DNA of 64,000 bases from an uncultured Opitutia bacterium (GTDB taxonomy: Bacteria > Verrucomicrobiota > Verrucomicrobiia > Opitutales > Opitutaceae): assembly GCA_903825285.1 (NCBI GenBank), contig CAIJZY010000031.1:62001-126000 (forward strand), in the 5' to 3' direction. The notes under the pieces were generated by a model. It saw only the letters and a program-made list of their open reading frames with translations, was not told the origin of the DNA and made no database searches. Below, piece after piece: positions 35,604-44,479 of this stretch; the first letter of the stretch is position 1, and the number at the start of each line of letters is the position of its first letter. Both the position numbers and the translations under genes were made by a program.

Positions 35604-38600
35604 TCAGTACTTGCGGGTCAGCTCCACCGACCACGACCGGCCGCGCGCCAGGACATTGTAGACGCCGGGATCGTAGCCGCGCGCGTCGCTCGACAGCGGC
35701 GGCTGCAGGTTGAACACGTTGACCACGCCCAGCCGGATCGACGTGTCGCGGAGGTAGCGGTTGGCCGACGCGAGCCGGTACGTGAGGTAGGTGTTGTACG
35801 TCAGGGTGTCGTGCACCACGTAGCGGTAGGTCCACGCCCCGCCGGTGTAGACCGCGGAAATGTAGCGGGGCGAACCGAGCGACTGATAAATGCTCTGCGT
35901 GGTGCTCGTGTTCCCATCCTGGTAGCTGCCGATGTAGTACGCCGCCAGACCGGCGCACCAGCGCTCGCGCTGCCAGCTGAGCGTGGTGGTGCCGCGCCAG
36001 ATCGCGGCGCCGCCCGCCGTGAAGCTGTTCTGGTTCCGGAGCACGGTCTTCGGCTTGCCGGGCGCGTCGTACGAGTAGAAGTCGATGAGGTAGGTCCACG
36101 CGGAATCGAACGAGAACCGGCCCAGCGTCCCGGGCGCGAAGCGCCAGTTCAGGTCGAGGTCCACGCCGTTCACGAACTGCTGCGCCTTGTTGAAGTACGT
36201 GAGCCGGATGTAGTCGATCGCGCCCACCACCGCGCGCTGCTGGTCCAGCGGCTTGCCGGCGTTGTAGGCGGCAAAATAATCGCGGTCCGCCTGGGTCACC
36301 GGCAGCCGCACGACCGCCGGGTCGCCGTGGTAGCCCGCCGTGCCCGAGCCGAGGTCCACCTGCGCGACCGGCACGCCGGCCGCCAGCTGCGCCTGCGTCG
36401 CGGCCACCAGCGCATCGCGGTCGCTGTTCGACGCGTCCGAAGCGGTCGGCCCGCTGATGACGTTCTTCTGGCGGATTTCCCAGTAATCCACCGACAGCGA
36501 CAGGCCGTGAACCTTCGGCACGTCCACCACCACGCCGGCGGTGAATCCAGCCGAGGACTCGGGCTTCAGGGTGAGATTGCCGGAGCTGAGGCTGCGACGG
36601 TTCGTCGAGCCGTCCGTGGGCAGGCCGGTCACGATGCTGCGGTACGCATCCGTGGTGTTGGTCGCCGTGCGGACGAGCGAGCCGGTGAAAAGCTCGGCCA
36701 GGTTCGGGGCGTGATAGCCCTGGTTGTACGAGGTCCGCACCATCACGCCCGGCGCCGGCCGCCAGTTGAGGCCGTACTTCGGCTTCGTCGTGCCGCCGAA
36801 GTCGCTGTAATGCTCGTGCCGCACCGCGGCCGTGAACTCGAGCGACTCCCGCAGCGGCCCGCGATTGCCGGGACCCACCAGCGGCAGCACGGTCTCGGCA
36901 TAGACCGCCGAGACGAAGCGGTTGGCGTGCGTGTCGGAGTTGGGCGAGAACCCGAGAAAGTCGTTGGTGGTCGGGTCGAGCCCGGAGCCGGCGGGATTCA
37001 ACCCGGCGTACGGCGGCCGGTAGTCGTCGTAGCCCTCGTAGCGGTACTCGCCGCCCACCGCGCCCGTGACCTGATTGCCGGCCCAGAGCGGGGCCACGTC
37101 ACCCGTGAGATGAAAATCACCGCTGCCGAGCTGGGTGATGCCGTTGCGCACAAAGGTCTGTCGGAATCCGGACGTCACGCTGTTCGGACTCGTCGCGGGG
37201 CCGGTGACCGCCAGCGTCCCGCCCTGCACCGCGAAGGCGTAGCCAAACGGGTTGTAGGCCTTGGCCGGGTCCGTCTGGTTGAGCGCCTGCTGCAGCAGGC
37301 TCTTCCGGTCGGTGCCGGCCTCCGCGTCGACCACCCGCGCCTTCGAGTAGAGCAGCGCCGCCTCCCAGTTCCACGAGCCCTCGAGCCGGCCGCGCAGTCC
37401 CGCCACGCCGCGGTAGACGTTGTCGGTGATGGTGGCAGTGCGCGCGGGCAGATCGGCGAGGCGCTTGTTGGTGATGACGATCGCCGAGGGCGTGCCGGTG
37501 AGCCGCGGCGTGCCGTCGGCGTTCGCTGTGCCGGTCGGGCTCCAGTAGCGCGAGCCGAACGGGTTGTAGGGATTGTCCACCGGCACGATGAGGTTGCCGT
37601 CGGTCGAGGCCGTGATGCCGTCGGGCTCGCGCGTCGTGATCGAGTGCGAACGGTACAGGGCGAGGTCGGTAAAGAAGGTGAGCCGGTTGTTGAGGTCGTA
37701 CTCGAGGCTGCTGTACCAGTTCACGCGCTTCGACTCGGGCTGGAGGACGCGGTAGGCGTTGTTGTTCCAGTAGTAGTCGCGCTCGACGCCGGTGCGGCTC
37801 GGGGTCGTGGTCTTGAAGCCCACGGGGCCGGCCGTGGTCGGCACCAGATAGAACAGCCCGGACGACGCCACCAGCGTCGCCGGCACGCCGGCGGACCGCG
37901 CCGCGGTGAATGTGCCGTCGGGGTTCACCACGCCGAGCGTGTAGCTGCCGTACGCGCTGGTGGAGGAGCGCGTGAAGAACGTCGTGCTCTTCGTCACGTC
38001 GCTCCACGGCGCCGGCGCCCGGCTGGTGAGGTCGCTGTCCGCGGAAAAGGCCCGGTCGCGGGCGTAGATCGCCTCGCGACTGTAGAGGTCGAGCGTCGTG
38101 AGAAACCGGCCGCGGCCGCCGGCCAGCGCCTGGCCGTGGGTCAGCGTCACCCGCGACTCCCCGCCGTCGCCCGCCTGCGTGCGGCCGTAGCGGAGCGCGA
38201 GCTCGGTGCCCCGGAAATCCGGCCGCGTCACGTAGTTCACCACGCCCGCCACGGCGTCGGCGCCATAGACCGGAGAGGCCCCGTCGCGCAGCACCTCGAC
38301 GCGGTCGAGGCCGCGGTTGGGCAGCTGGTTCACGTTGACGGAGAGCGACGGCACGCTGCCCTCGACCGTGCTGATCGGGTGCGGCGCGAGGCGGCGGCCG
38401 TTGAGCAGGATCAGGGTGTCGCCGGACGGCAGTCCGCGGAGCGAGATCGCCGCGTCGTCGCCGCGCGCCTGCGCCCCCAGCGTCGCCGTCTCGTTGAGCG
38501 GCAGGCCCGTCACCATCGGCAGCGCCGTCAGCAGGTCGGAGGGCTGGCCCGCGTCGCGGAGGTCCAGCTGGTCGCGACCAAGGATCGTGACCGGCAGCAC

Positions 38601-38744
38601 CTTTTCCTGATCCGTGCGCCGGAGGTTGGTGCCCGTGACCGTGACCGCCTCGAGCCGGACCACCGGGTCGGCCGGCGGCGTCTGCGCGCGGGCCGCGGTC
38701 AGCAGCGCGGCAAACACGGCAAAACGGCGGACGGGGCTTTTCAT
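35604..38744 (-). CDS. TonB-dependent receptor, large
   Basis: A 1046-aa outer-membrane receptor with a signal peptide (1-20), an immediate TonB-box-like segment (VTVTGTNLRR, about 33-43), a plug domain to about 190 (LSLRGLPSGDTLILLNGRR-type core, VEVLRDGASPVYGADAVAGVVNY) and a 22-strand barrel to the terminal RKY. It lacks the N-terminal carboxypeptidase-like domain of the receptor at 20.2 kb. The TGTN/GADAVAGV form is that of receptors for vitamins, siderophores or oligosaccharides; the ligand cannot be read. It is a lone gene facing a cation exporter. Confidence 0.88.
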   Translation of the reverse strand: MKSPVRRFAVFAALLTAARAQTPPADPVVRLEAVTVTGTNLRRTDQEKVLPVTILGRDQLDLRDAGQPSDLLTALPMVTGLPLNETATLGAQARGDDAAISLRGLPSGDTLILLNGRRLAPHPISTVEGSVPSLSVNVNQLPNRGLDRVEVLRDGASPVYGADAVAGVVNYVTRPDFRGTELALRYGRTQAGDGGESRVTLTHGQALAGGRGRFLTTLDLYSREAIYARDRAFSADSDLTSRAPAPWSDVTKSTTFFTRSSTSAYGSYTLGVVNPDGTFTAARSAGVPATLVASSGLFYLVPTTAGPVGFKTTTPSRTGVERDYYWNNNAYRVLQPESKRVNWYSSLEYDLNNRLTFFTDLALYRSHSITTREPDGITASTDGNLIVPVDNPYNPFGSRYWSPTGTANADGTPRLTGTPSAIVITNKRLADLPARTATITDNVYRGVAGLRGRLEGSWNWEAALLYSKARVVDAEAGTDRKSLLQQALNQTDPAKAYNPFGYAFAVQGGTLAVTGPATSPNSVTSGFRQTFVRNGITQLGSGDFHLTGDVAPLWAGNQVTGAVGGEYRYEGYDDYRPPYAGLNPAGSGLDPTTNDFLGFSPNSDTHANRFVSAVYAETVLPLVGPGNRGPLRESLEFTAAVRHEHYSDFGGTTKPKYGLNWRPAPGVMVRTSYNQGYHAPNLAELFTGSLVRTATNTTDAYRSIVTGLPTDGSTNRRSLSSGNLTLKPESSAGFTAGVVVDVPKVHGLSLSVDYWEIRQKNVISGPTASDASNSDRDALVAATQAQLAAGVPVAQVDLGSGTAGYHGDPAVVRLPVTQADRDYFAAYNAGKPLDQQRAVVGAIDYIRLTYFNKAQQFVNGVDLDLNWRFAPGTLGRFSFDSAWTYLIDFYSYDAPGKPKTVLRNQNSFTAGGAAIWRGTTTLSWQRERWCAGLAAYYIGSYQDGNTSTTQSIYQSLGSPRYISAVYTGGAWTYRYVVHDTLTYNTYLTYRLASANRYLRDTSIRLGVVNVFNLQPPLSSDARGYDPGVYNVLARGRSWSVELTRKY

Positions 38745-38802
38745 GGCAGCATTGGCGATGGCGGGGGGCCGGAGGCCGCGCCAGCCAAATCCCTGTCACA
38801 TG

Positions 38803-39711
38803 CTATTTCATCGGCTCGATGTGCACGGTGACGTCGCTGATCGCATGCACCGTGGAGCCGAGCAGCGCGTCCTTCACCGCGTGGGCGATGTCGTGTCCCG
38901 CCCGCACGGACAGGTTGCCGTCCACCCGCACCTGGATGTCCACGAGGTAGCTGAGCCCGCTTTTGCGCACCCGGACCTTGTCCAGGGCCTGCACGCCCGG
39001 CACCGCCAGCGCCAGGATGCGGACCTCGTGCTCGAAGTTGGCGGGCGCCGCCGCATCCATCACGTCGCCGATCGCGCGGCGGAACATGCTGAAGCCGTTG
39101 ACCGCGATGATCACGCACGCGAAGAGCGCCGCCCAGTCGTCGGCGGTTTCCCAGCCGGGCCCGCCCCAGAGCGCGATGCTGATCCCGACAAACGCCGCGC
39201 CGGAGGTCAGCGCATCCGACCAGTGGTGCAGCGCCTCGATGTTCAGCGCCGTGCTCCCGACCTCGGCGCCGGCCCGGCCCATCCGGCGGGAAAAGGCGAC
39301 CTTTACGACGATGACGGCGGCGAGCAGCACGAGCGTCCACCACTCCGGGCTCTGGTGCGGGGTCATGATCTCGCGCACGGCGTGCACCGCCAGCCAGCCG
39401 GCCATGAGGAAGACAAAGACCGCCACCGACAGGCCCGCGAGCGGCTCGGCCTTGCCGTGTCCGTAGGGGTGATCGGCGTCGGGCGGCCGCGCCGCCACCC
39501 GGAAGCCCGCCCACACCAGCGCGGAGGACAGGATGTCGAGGATCGACTCGGCCGCGTCCGCGATCAGGGCGTAGGTGTGGCCGAAGATCCCGCCGGCCAG
39601 CTTCACCACCGCCAGCAGCGTGTTCAGCCCGATGCCGCGCAGCACCAGCTGGGCGCTGTCGTTCGCGCGCCGCTGCGTGGCGGCATGTTGGCGGGCGAGC
39701 TCCGTGGGCAT
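38803..39711 (-). CDS. Cation diffusion facilitator (CDF) family metal exporter
   Basis: The 302-aa protein has six membrane helices and the two CDF metal sites: ADAAESILD in helix 2 (about residue 50) and HHWSDAL (H-x-x-x-D) in helix 5 (about 160). HPYGHGKAEPLAGL lies in the loop after helix 2. The C-terminal cytoplasmic domain (about 215-302, DIQVRVDGNLSVRAGHDIAHAVK) is the usual dimerising fold. It exports divalent cations such as zinc or manganese by proton exchange. The ATG giving MPTELARQ is chosen over a frame extension. Confidence 0.92.
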   Translation of the reverse strand: MPTELARQHAATQRRANDSAQLVLRGIGLNTLLAVVKLAGGIFGHTYALIADAAESILDILSSALVWAGFRVAARPPDADHPYGHGKAEPLAGLSVAVFVFLMAGWLAVHAVREIMTPHQSPEWWTLVLLAAVIVVKVAFSRRMGRAGAEVGSTALNIEALHHWSDALTSGAAFVGISIALWGGPGWETADDWAALFACVIIAVNGFSMFRRAIGDVMDAAAPANFEHEVRILALAVPGVQALDKVRVRKSGLSYLVDIQVRVDGNLSVRAGHDIAHAVKDALLGSTVHAISDVTVHIEPMK

Positions 39712-39797
39712 GGGGGACAACGCTACGGACGCGGCGCCGGGCGGCCAGCCTGCAATTGACCGCCCCCCGCCCGCCCGCCATGCTGCCACCGCAAGCC

Positions 39798-40253
39798 ATG
39801 GCTTCGTCCAAAACCACCCTCGCCACCGACCCCGTGCGCCAGTTCTCCGTGTTCGCGGAAAACCGGGTCGGCCGGCTCTACGACCTCACGACCCTGTTCA
39901 AGGACCACCAGGTCCACATCATGGCCATCACGGTGCTCGACACGACCGACAGCGCCGTCATCCGCCTGATCGTCGACGACCGCGAGAAGGCCCGCGAGCT
40001 CATGGTGAAAAACGATTTTCCCTTCACCGAGTGCGACGTGCTGGCCGTGGAGATGCTGGACGAGCGCCCGCTGCGCGATGTGCTGGCCGCGCTGCTCGAG
40101 GCGGAGATCAACGTCCACTACGTCTACAGCTTCATCAAGCGCCCCGAGGGCAAGTCCGCGCTCGCGCTCAACGTGGAGGACGCCGACGTCGCCGCCCAGG
40201 CGCTGAACGCCCGCGGCTTCAAGGTGCTCACGCAGCGGGACATTTCCCGCTGA
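39798..40253 (+). CDS. Tandem ACT-domain protein
   Basis: The 151-aa protein consists of two ACT folds, about residues 12-75 (FSVFAENRVGRLYDLTTLFKDHQV holds the first core) and 80-150. ACT domains bind amino acids or similar small ligands and usually control an enzyme, but none is fused here. The start could also be an ATG six codons upstream. It diverges from the CDF gene and ends nine bases from the convergent DUF3299 gene. A stand-alone sensor role is inferred. Confidence 0.82.
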   Translation: MASSKTTLATDPVRQFSVFAENRVGRLYDLTTLFKDHQVHIMAITVLDTTDSAVIRLIVDDREKARELMVKNDFPFTECDVLAVEMLDERPLRDVLAALLEAEINVHYVYSFIKRPEGKSALALNVEDADVAAQALNARGFKVLTQRDISR

Positions 40254-40262
40254 CGCGCGGGC

Positions 40263-40796
40263 CTATTTTACCTCACCCATCCGCTCGCCTTCGAGCAGGT
40301 AGATGCCGGTCATGTAGCCGTTCTCGAACATGGCGCCGACCTTCAGCCGGCCGTAGAAGGAAATAGGCACGTCCATCAGGGGGTGCACCCCGCCCTGCGT
40401 CATGTGGACGACGACCCACTCGTTCATGTTCGGGATCACGCCGTAGCAGCACATCATCGGGTCCTTCACCAAGAGAAACTCGGTCACGAGCCCGCCATCC
40501 ATCTTCACCGGCAGCATGAACCCGGTCACGATGGCCTTCTGGCCGCTCCAGGCCTTCACGCGGTCGGGGATCTGCTCCTCGCCGGTCGCCGGCGGAGCCT
40601 TCGGGTCGGCCGCGGGATCGTACGCGGGCGCCGCGAACTTGTACGACGCCAGCCGGTCGAAGCCGAGCCGCAGGTAGCCGTTCTCCACCTCCGGCGCGGG
40701 AACACCGTTGTCGGCCGCCGCCAGCGGCGCCGCCAGCAGGGCCAGCAGCCCGAGCGGCCGTAGCACCGCCCCCAGGAATCGCGGGAGAAATTTCAT
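40263..40796 (-). CDS. DUF3299 family secreted protein
   Basis: A 177-aa protein with a signal peptide (cleavage near residue 28). A conserved domain matches the DUF3299 pattern: QIPDRVKAWSGQKAIVTGFMLP near 75-96, then EFLLVKDPMMCCYG with paired cysteines near 110-123, and GRLKVGAMFENGYMTGIYLLEG at the end. The function of this periplasmic family is unknown; the CC pair suggests metal or redox use, by inference. It is transcribed away from the heparinase-like gene. Confidence 0.8.
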   Translation of the reverse strand: MKFLPRFLGAVLRPLGLLALLAAPLAAADNGVPAPEVENGYLRLGFDRLASYKFAAPAYDPAADPKAPPATGEEQIPDRVKAWSGQKAIVTGFMLPVKMDGGLVTEFLLVKDPMMCCYGVIPNMNEWVVVHMTQGGVHPLMDVPISFYGRLKVGAMFENGYMTGIYLLEGERMGEVK

Positions 40797-40876
40797 GTCG
40801 CGGCGCACCGTGGCACCAGGTGCCCGGCGCGTCAAAAGCTTTGCCGCCCGCGCCCCCGGCAACCACCGTGCCGCCC

Positions 40877-43800
40877 ATGCGCTCCACCCTGCCCCGCCTG
40901 CTCGCCGCCGCGCTCGCGCTGGGCGCCAGCCTGACGACCGCCGCCGCCCGCGACCCGTGGTTTCCCGACGGCCCCATCCAGCCGCAGATCCCGCACGACG
41001 TCCTCCTGCCGCAGAAGGTGCGCACGCCGCAGTTCCCGCTCAAGACCGCCCGCACGCTCCACACCGACGCCGAGATCGCCCAGGCCCGCGCCAATGTCGC
41101 GCGCTACCCCGCCGCCCGCGCCCTTGCCGACCAGATCCTCAAGGAGGCTAAGTACTGGACGGCGTGGAGCGACCAGGACCTGCACGACCTTGTGACCACC
41201 GCCGAGGTCCCGCGGGCCGTCGAGCTCTGCAACGCCGGCTGCCCCATCCACGGGCGGAAAATCTACGAGGGCATCAACGGCTCCTCCTACCCGTGGATCG
41301 TCGATCCCCGCCAGCCTTTCAAGGTCAAGTGCCCGATCGGCGGCGAGGTCTACCCCGACAACGACTACGGCGCGTATTACCGCAGCGGATTCAAGGACAA
41401 GAGCCTCCTGAAGGGGAAGATCGTGGACGATGGCTGGGGCTGGGTCGGCCCCGACGGCCAGCGCTACTGGTTCGTCGCGCATGCCAACCACATGGTCTGG
41501 CAGGGCCCGGGCCTCGACAGCCGCTGCCTCATCACCGGCACGCAGGTCCTGAGCCGCGCCTACCTGCTCACCGGCGATCCCCTCTACGCCCACAAGGCCG
41601 CCATCCTCCTCCACCGCATCGCCGAGGTCTACCCGACGATGAACCACGAGCAGCAGTCGCGCTTCGGCCAGCTCATGGCCGCCCAGGGCACCCGTTACCC
41701 GGGCAAGATCGTCAACCTCATCTGGGAGTCCTACCAGGTCGCGCCCTGCCTGTCCGAGGCCTACGACAACATCTGGGAGACCCTCGATGCCGACACCGTG
41801 CTGCAGCAGTTCTACCACCAGACCGGCGCACAGGTCCGCGCGTGCATCGAGGCCAACTACCTCGAGGACGCCATCGACGCCTACTTCGACGACAAGATGC
41901 GCGGCAACTACGGCACGCACCAGCGCGCCCTGCTCCAGCTCGCCGTCGTCCGCCAGCACGGCGACAACGCGCGCTATGTCGACGAGGTGCTCCACCGTCC
42001 CGAGGGCCACCTGCTGCGCATCGGCTTCGACTACGCGCTCTACAACCTCGTCTACCGCGATGGCGCCCCGCACGAGTCGCCCGACTACAACTTCGTCTGG
42101 ACCCGTATCCTTGCGGCGTCCGCCGAGCTGCTGAAGAAGCTCGGCTACGACCTCGCGACCATGCCGCGGCTGCGGCGGATGTTCGACACGCCGCTCGACT
42201 TCATCACGGTCGGCCAGCTCTCCCCGCCGCTCGGCGACAGCAGCACGCGCTACGCCCCGCTCATCGGGCGCGACTCCCTCACCTACCAGCGCGGCCTGCA
42301 GCTCTACGGCGACCCGCGCTACGCCGGGTTCCTGGCCGGCATCGGCGCCACCGGCGACCAGACCTTCGGCAGCTTCGAGGCGCTGTTTGCGCCGGCCCTC
42401 CCGGCCCAGACCCCGCCCGGCGCCGGCCGCGTCGTGCCGCCGCAACCGTCCCGCATCCTCAGCGGCTACGGCTACGCCCTGCTCAACAATCCCGCCGACA
42501 CGCGCTCGCTCGGGCTCTTCTACGGGCTGCATGTCGCCCACTACCACCACGACCGCCTGCAGTTCGACCTCTTCGCCCACGGCCAGGACCTGACGCCCGA
42601 CCTGGGCTATCCCGACGGCGCCAATGAGTTCAACGCCGGCATCTTCACCTGGTCCAAGACCACCATCTCGCACAACACCGTCACGGTCGACGCCCACCGC
42701 CAGCCCGCCAATCCCGCCGGCCACCTCCGGCTCTTTGCCGACGGGCCGTTCGCCCGCGCCCTCACCGCCGACGGCGCCGGCACCTACCCGCAGGCCACCA
42801 CCTATCGCCGCACGCTCGTGATGGTGGACGTGCCCGGCGCCGCCGACCGCGGCTACGTGGTGGACTTCTTCGACGTCGTGGGCGGCCGCCAGCACGACTA
42901 CAGCCTGCACGGCCCGACCGGAAAGTTCACCCTGCTCGGCGGCGCGTGGTCGCCGCCCGCACCCGGCACGCTGGCCGGGCCCGATGTCGCCGTCGGCGCG
43001 CTCTACGACGACCCCGAGCGGGGCGCGAAGGATTTCAAAGGGAGCTACCTCAACTACGCCGGCTCCGGCTTCCAGCACCTGGTGAACGTCCGCCGCCTGC
43101 AGTCCGGCGCGGATGACGTCGTCGCCGAGTACGTCCACGACAAGGATCCCAACGCCCGCATCCGGCTGCGCGTGCTGCCGCAGGCTGGCCAGGAGCTGAT
43201 CTCCACCGAGGCCCGCGTCTCGCCGATGAAGTACCCGGAGCTGGTGCACTTCCTCATCGCACGCCGGGTCGCCGCGCCGGGCGCCCCCGAGCTGGCCAGC
43301 GCGTTTGCCGCCGTGCTGGAGCCGTTTGCGACCGAGCCTTTCATCACCTCGGCCCACCGCCTCGCCCTCGCCAACGGCTCCGTGGTCGTCGTCGCCCGCG
43401 CCGGCGGGGAGCGCGACCTCGTGTTCCACCACCAGGGCAACGACGCCGCGCTGTTCGCCGGCGATGACACGCCCCCGGTCGTCACCGACGCCGAGGTGGC
43501 CGTGATCTCCCTCGATGCCCAGCACCGGCCCGTCCGCGCGTTCTTCGCCGGTGGCAGTTTCCTCCAAATCGGCGCCCGCCGGCTCACCGCCTCCGGGCTG
43601 GCCGGCTCCGTGACCGCCGTGGACGTCGCCGCGGGCAAACTCCATGTGCGCCTCGCCCCGGGCACGCCCGCGCCCAATCTCGCGCAGCTCCCCGGCCGCG
43701 TGCTGCAGCTCTCGAATCCCCTGCGCGACACGGTCCAGACGATCACGCGCGCCGAGCAAGCCGGCGACGAGCTGGTGCTCACCGTGAAGGACGACCTGCG

Positions 43801-44080
43801 GGTCGGCCTGGTCCACGTCTCCGCCGTGGAGGGCGCCACGCTCACGACCAAGACCGCGCTGCACCTTGCGCCGCTTTACCGCGGCGTCACGCTCTGCACA
43901 CGCGCCGATCAGCCGCTGGCCACCGTCATTGAGGCCAAGGCCGGCCAGCTCACGCTCGCAGCCCCTCCCACCGGCAAGATTGCCGCCGGCGAGGACGTCT
44001 GGCTCGTGGACGCCGCCGTCGGGGAAACCGTCCGCCTGCCCGCCATCCAGAGCTGGATCAACCCGGACCTTCAGCCCTAA
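40877..44080 (+). CDS. Heparinase II/III-like polysaccharide lyase
   Basis: A 1067-aa secreted protein with a signal peptide (1-24). An alpha/alpha-toroid (about 60-480) ends in the region with HVAHYHHDRLQFDLFAHG, and the heparinase II/III beta-sandwich follows (about 490-800, with ISHNTVTVDAHRQ). Such lyases cut acidic polysaccharides by beta-elimination using His, Tyr and Asn. The sheets after 800 form a further beta domain. No sulfatase is nearby, so alginate- or uronan-like substrates are as likely as glycosaminoglycans. Start MRSTLPRL is chosen over an upstream frame extension. Confidence 0.83.
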   Translation: MRSTLPRLLAAALALGASLTTAAARDPWFPDGPIQPQIPHDVLLPQKVRTPQFPLKTARTLHTDAEIAQARANVARYPAARALADQILKEAKYWTAWSDQDLHDLVTTAEVPRAVELCNAGCPIHGRKIYEGINGSSYPWIVDPRQPFKVKCPIGGEVYPDNDYGAYYRSGFKDKSLLKGKIVDDGWGWVGPDGQRYWFVAHANHMVWQGPGLDSRCLITGTQVLSRAYLLTGDPLYAHKAAILLHRIAEVYPTMNHEQQSRFGQLMAAQGTRYPGKIVNLIWESYQVAPCLSEAYDNIWETLDADTVLQQFYHQTGAQVRACIEANYLEDAIDAYFDDKMRGNYGTHQRALLQLAVVRQHGDNARYVDEVLHRPEGHLLRIGFDYALYNLVYRDGAPHESPDYNFVWTRILAASAELLKKLGYDLATMPRLRRMFDTPLDFITVGQLSPPLGDSSTRYAPLIGRDSLTYQRGLQLYGDPRYAGFLAGIGATGDQTFGSFEALFAPALPAQTPPGAGRVVPPQPSRILSGYGYALLNNPADTRSLGLFYGLHVAHYHHDRLQFDLFAHGQDLTPDLGYPDGANEFNAGIFTWSKTTISHNTVTVDAHRQPANPAGHLRLFADGPFARALTADGAGTYPQATTYRRTLVMVDVPGAADRGYVVDFFDVVGGRQHDYSLHGPTGKFTLLGGAWSPPAPGTLAGPDVAVGALYDDPERGAKDFKGSYLNYAGSGFQHLVNVRRLQSGADDVVAEYVHDKDPNARIRLRVLPQAGQELISTEARVSPMKYPELVHFLIARRVAAPGAPELASAFAAVLEPFATEPFITSAHRLALANGSVVVVARAGGERDLVFHHQGNDAALFAGDDTPPVVTDAEVAVISLDAQHRPVRAFFAGGSFLQIGARRLTASGLAGSVTAVDVAAGKLHVRLAPGTPAPNLAQLPGRVLQLSNPLRDTVQTITRAEQAGDELVLTVKDDLRVGLVHVSAVEGATLTTKTALHLAPLYRGVTLCTRADQPLATVIEAKAGQLTLAAPPTGKIAAGEDVWLVDAAVGETVRLPAIQSWINPDLQP

Positions 44081-44091
44081 TCCTACAGCCC

Positions 44092-44125
44092 GGTGTAGGG
44101 CGGGGTCGCCGACCCCGCCGAGCGC
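44092..44125. repeat. REP-like GC-rich palindrome
   Basis: A perfect 9-bp stem (44099-44107 with 44111-44119) with a three-base GCC loop is preceded by TGTAG and followed by GAGCG. It sits 18 bases after the heparinase-like stop codon. There is no T-run, so it looks like a short dispersed palindrome more than a terminator. It is the only copy I found in the window. Confidence 0.5.
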
Positions 44126-44199
44126 GTCGCATGACATCGGGTCGGGACAGTTGCGGTGCGGTTCTTTCGGGGTACGATCCGGGCGTCGGCCACCCCGCC

Positions 44200-44415
44200 A
44201 TGAAAACCATCGCCAGCTTCAGCCAGCCCGTGGAAGCGCACATGCTGCGCTCGCGGCTCGAGGTGGAGGGCATCACCGCCTACCTGCGCGACGAGAACAT
44301 GATCGCGCTCGACTGGCTCTATTCCAACGCGCTCGGGGGCGTGAAGGTGGACGTGGCCGACGAGGACTACGAGCGGGCCCTGGACGTTATGACGTCCCTG
44401 GGCACATCCCCATAG
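44200..44415 (+). CDS. DUF2007-domain protein
   Basis: A 71-aa protein matching the DUF2007 (putative signal-transducing) fold: KTIASFSQPVEAHMLRSRLE at the N-terminus, then GITAYLRDENM and GGVKVDVADEDYERALDV. Members are short, related to regulatory PII-like folds, and unassigned in function. The ATG giving MKTIASF is chosen over an upstream frame extension of 23 codons. It lies between the heparinase-like and six-hairpin genes on the same strand. Confidence 0.82.
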   Translation: MKTIASFSQPVEAHMLRSRLEVEGITAYLRDENMIALDWLYSNALGGVKVDVADEDYERALDVMTSLGTSP

Positions 44416-44479
44416 CCCAAATCCGACCCGCCCTCGTCATCGGATTGACGCGCCGCGTCCTCTTCGTCCCGCTAGCAGC

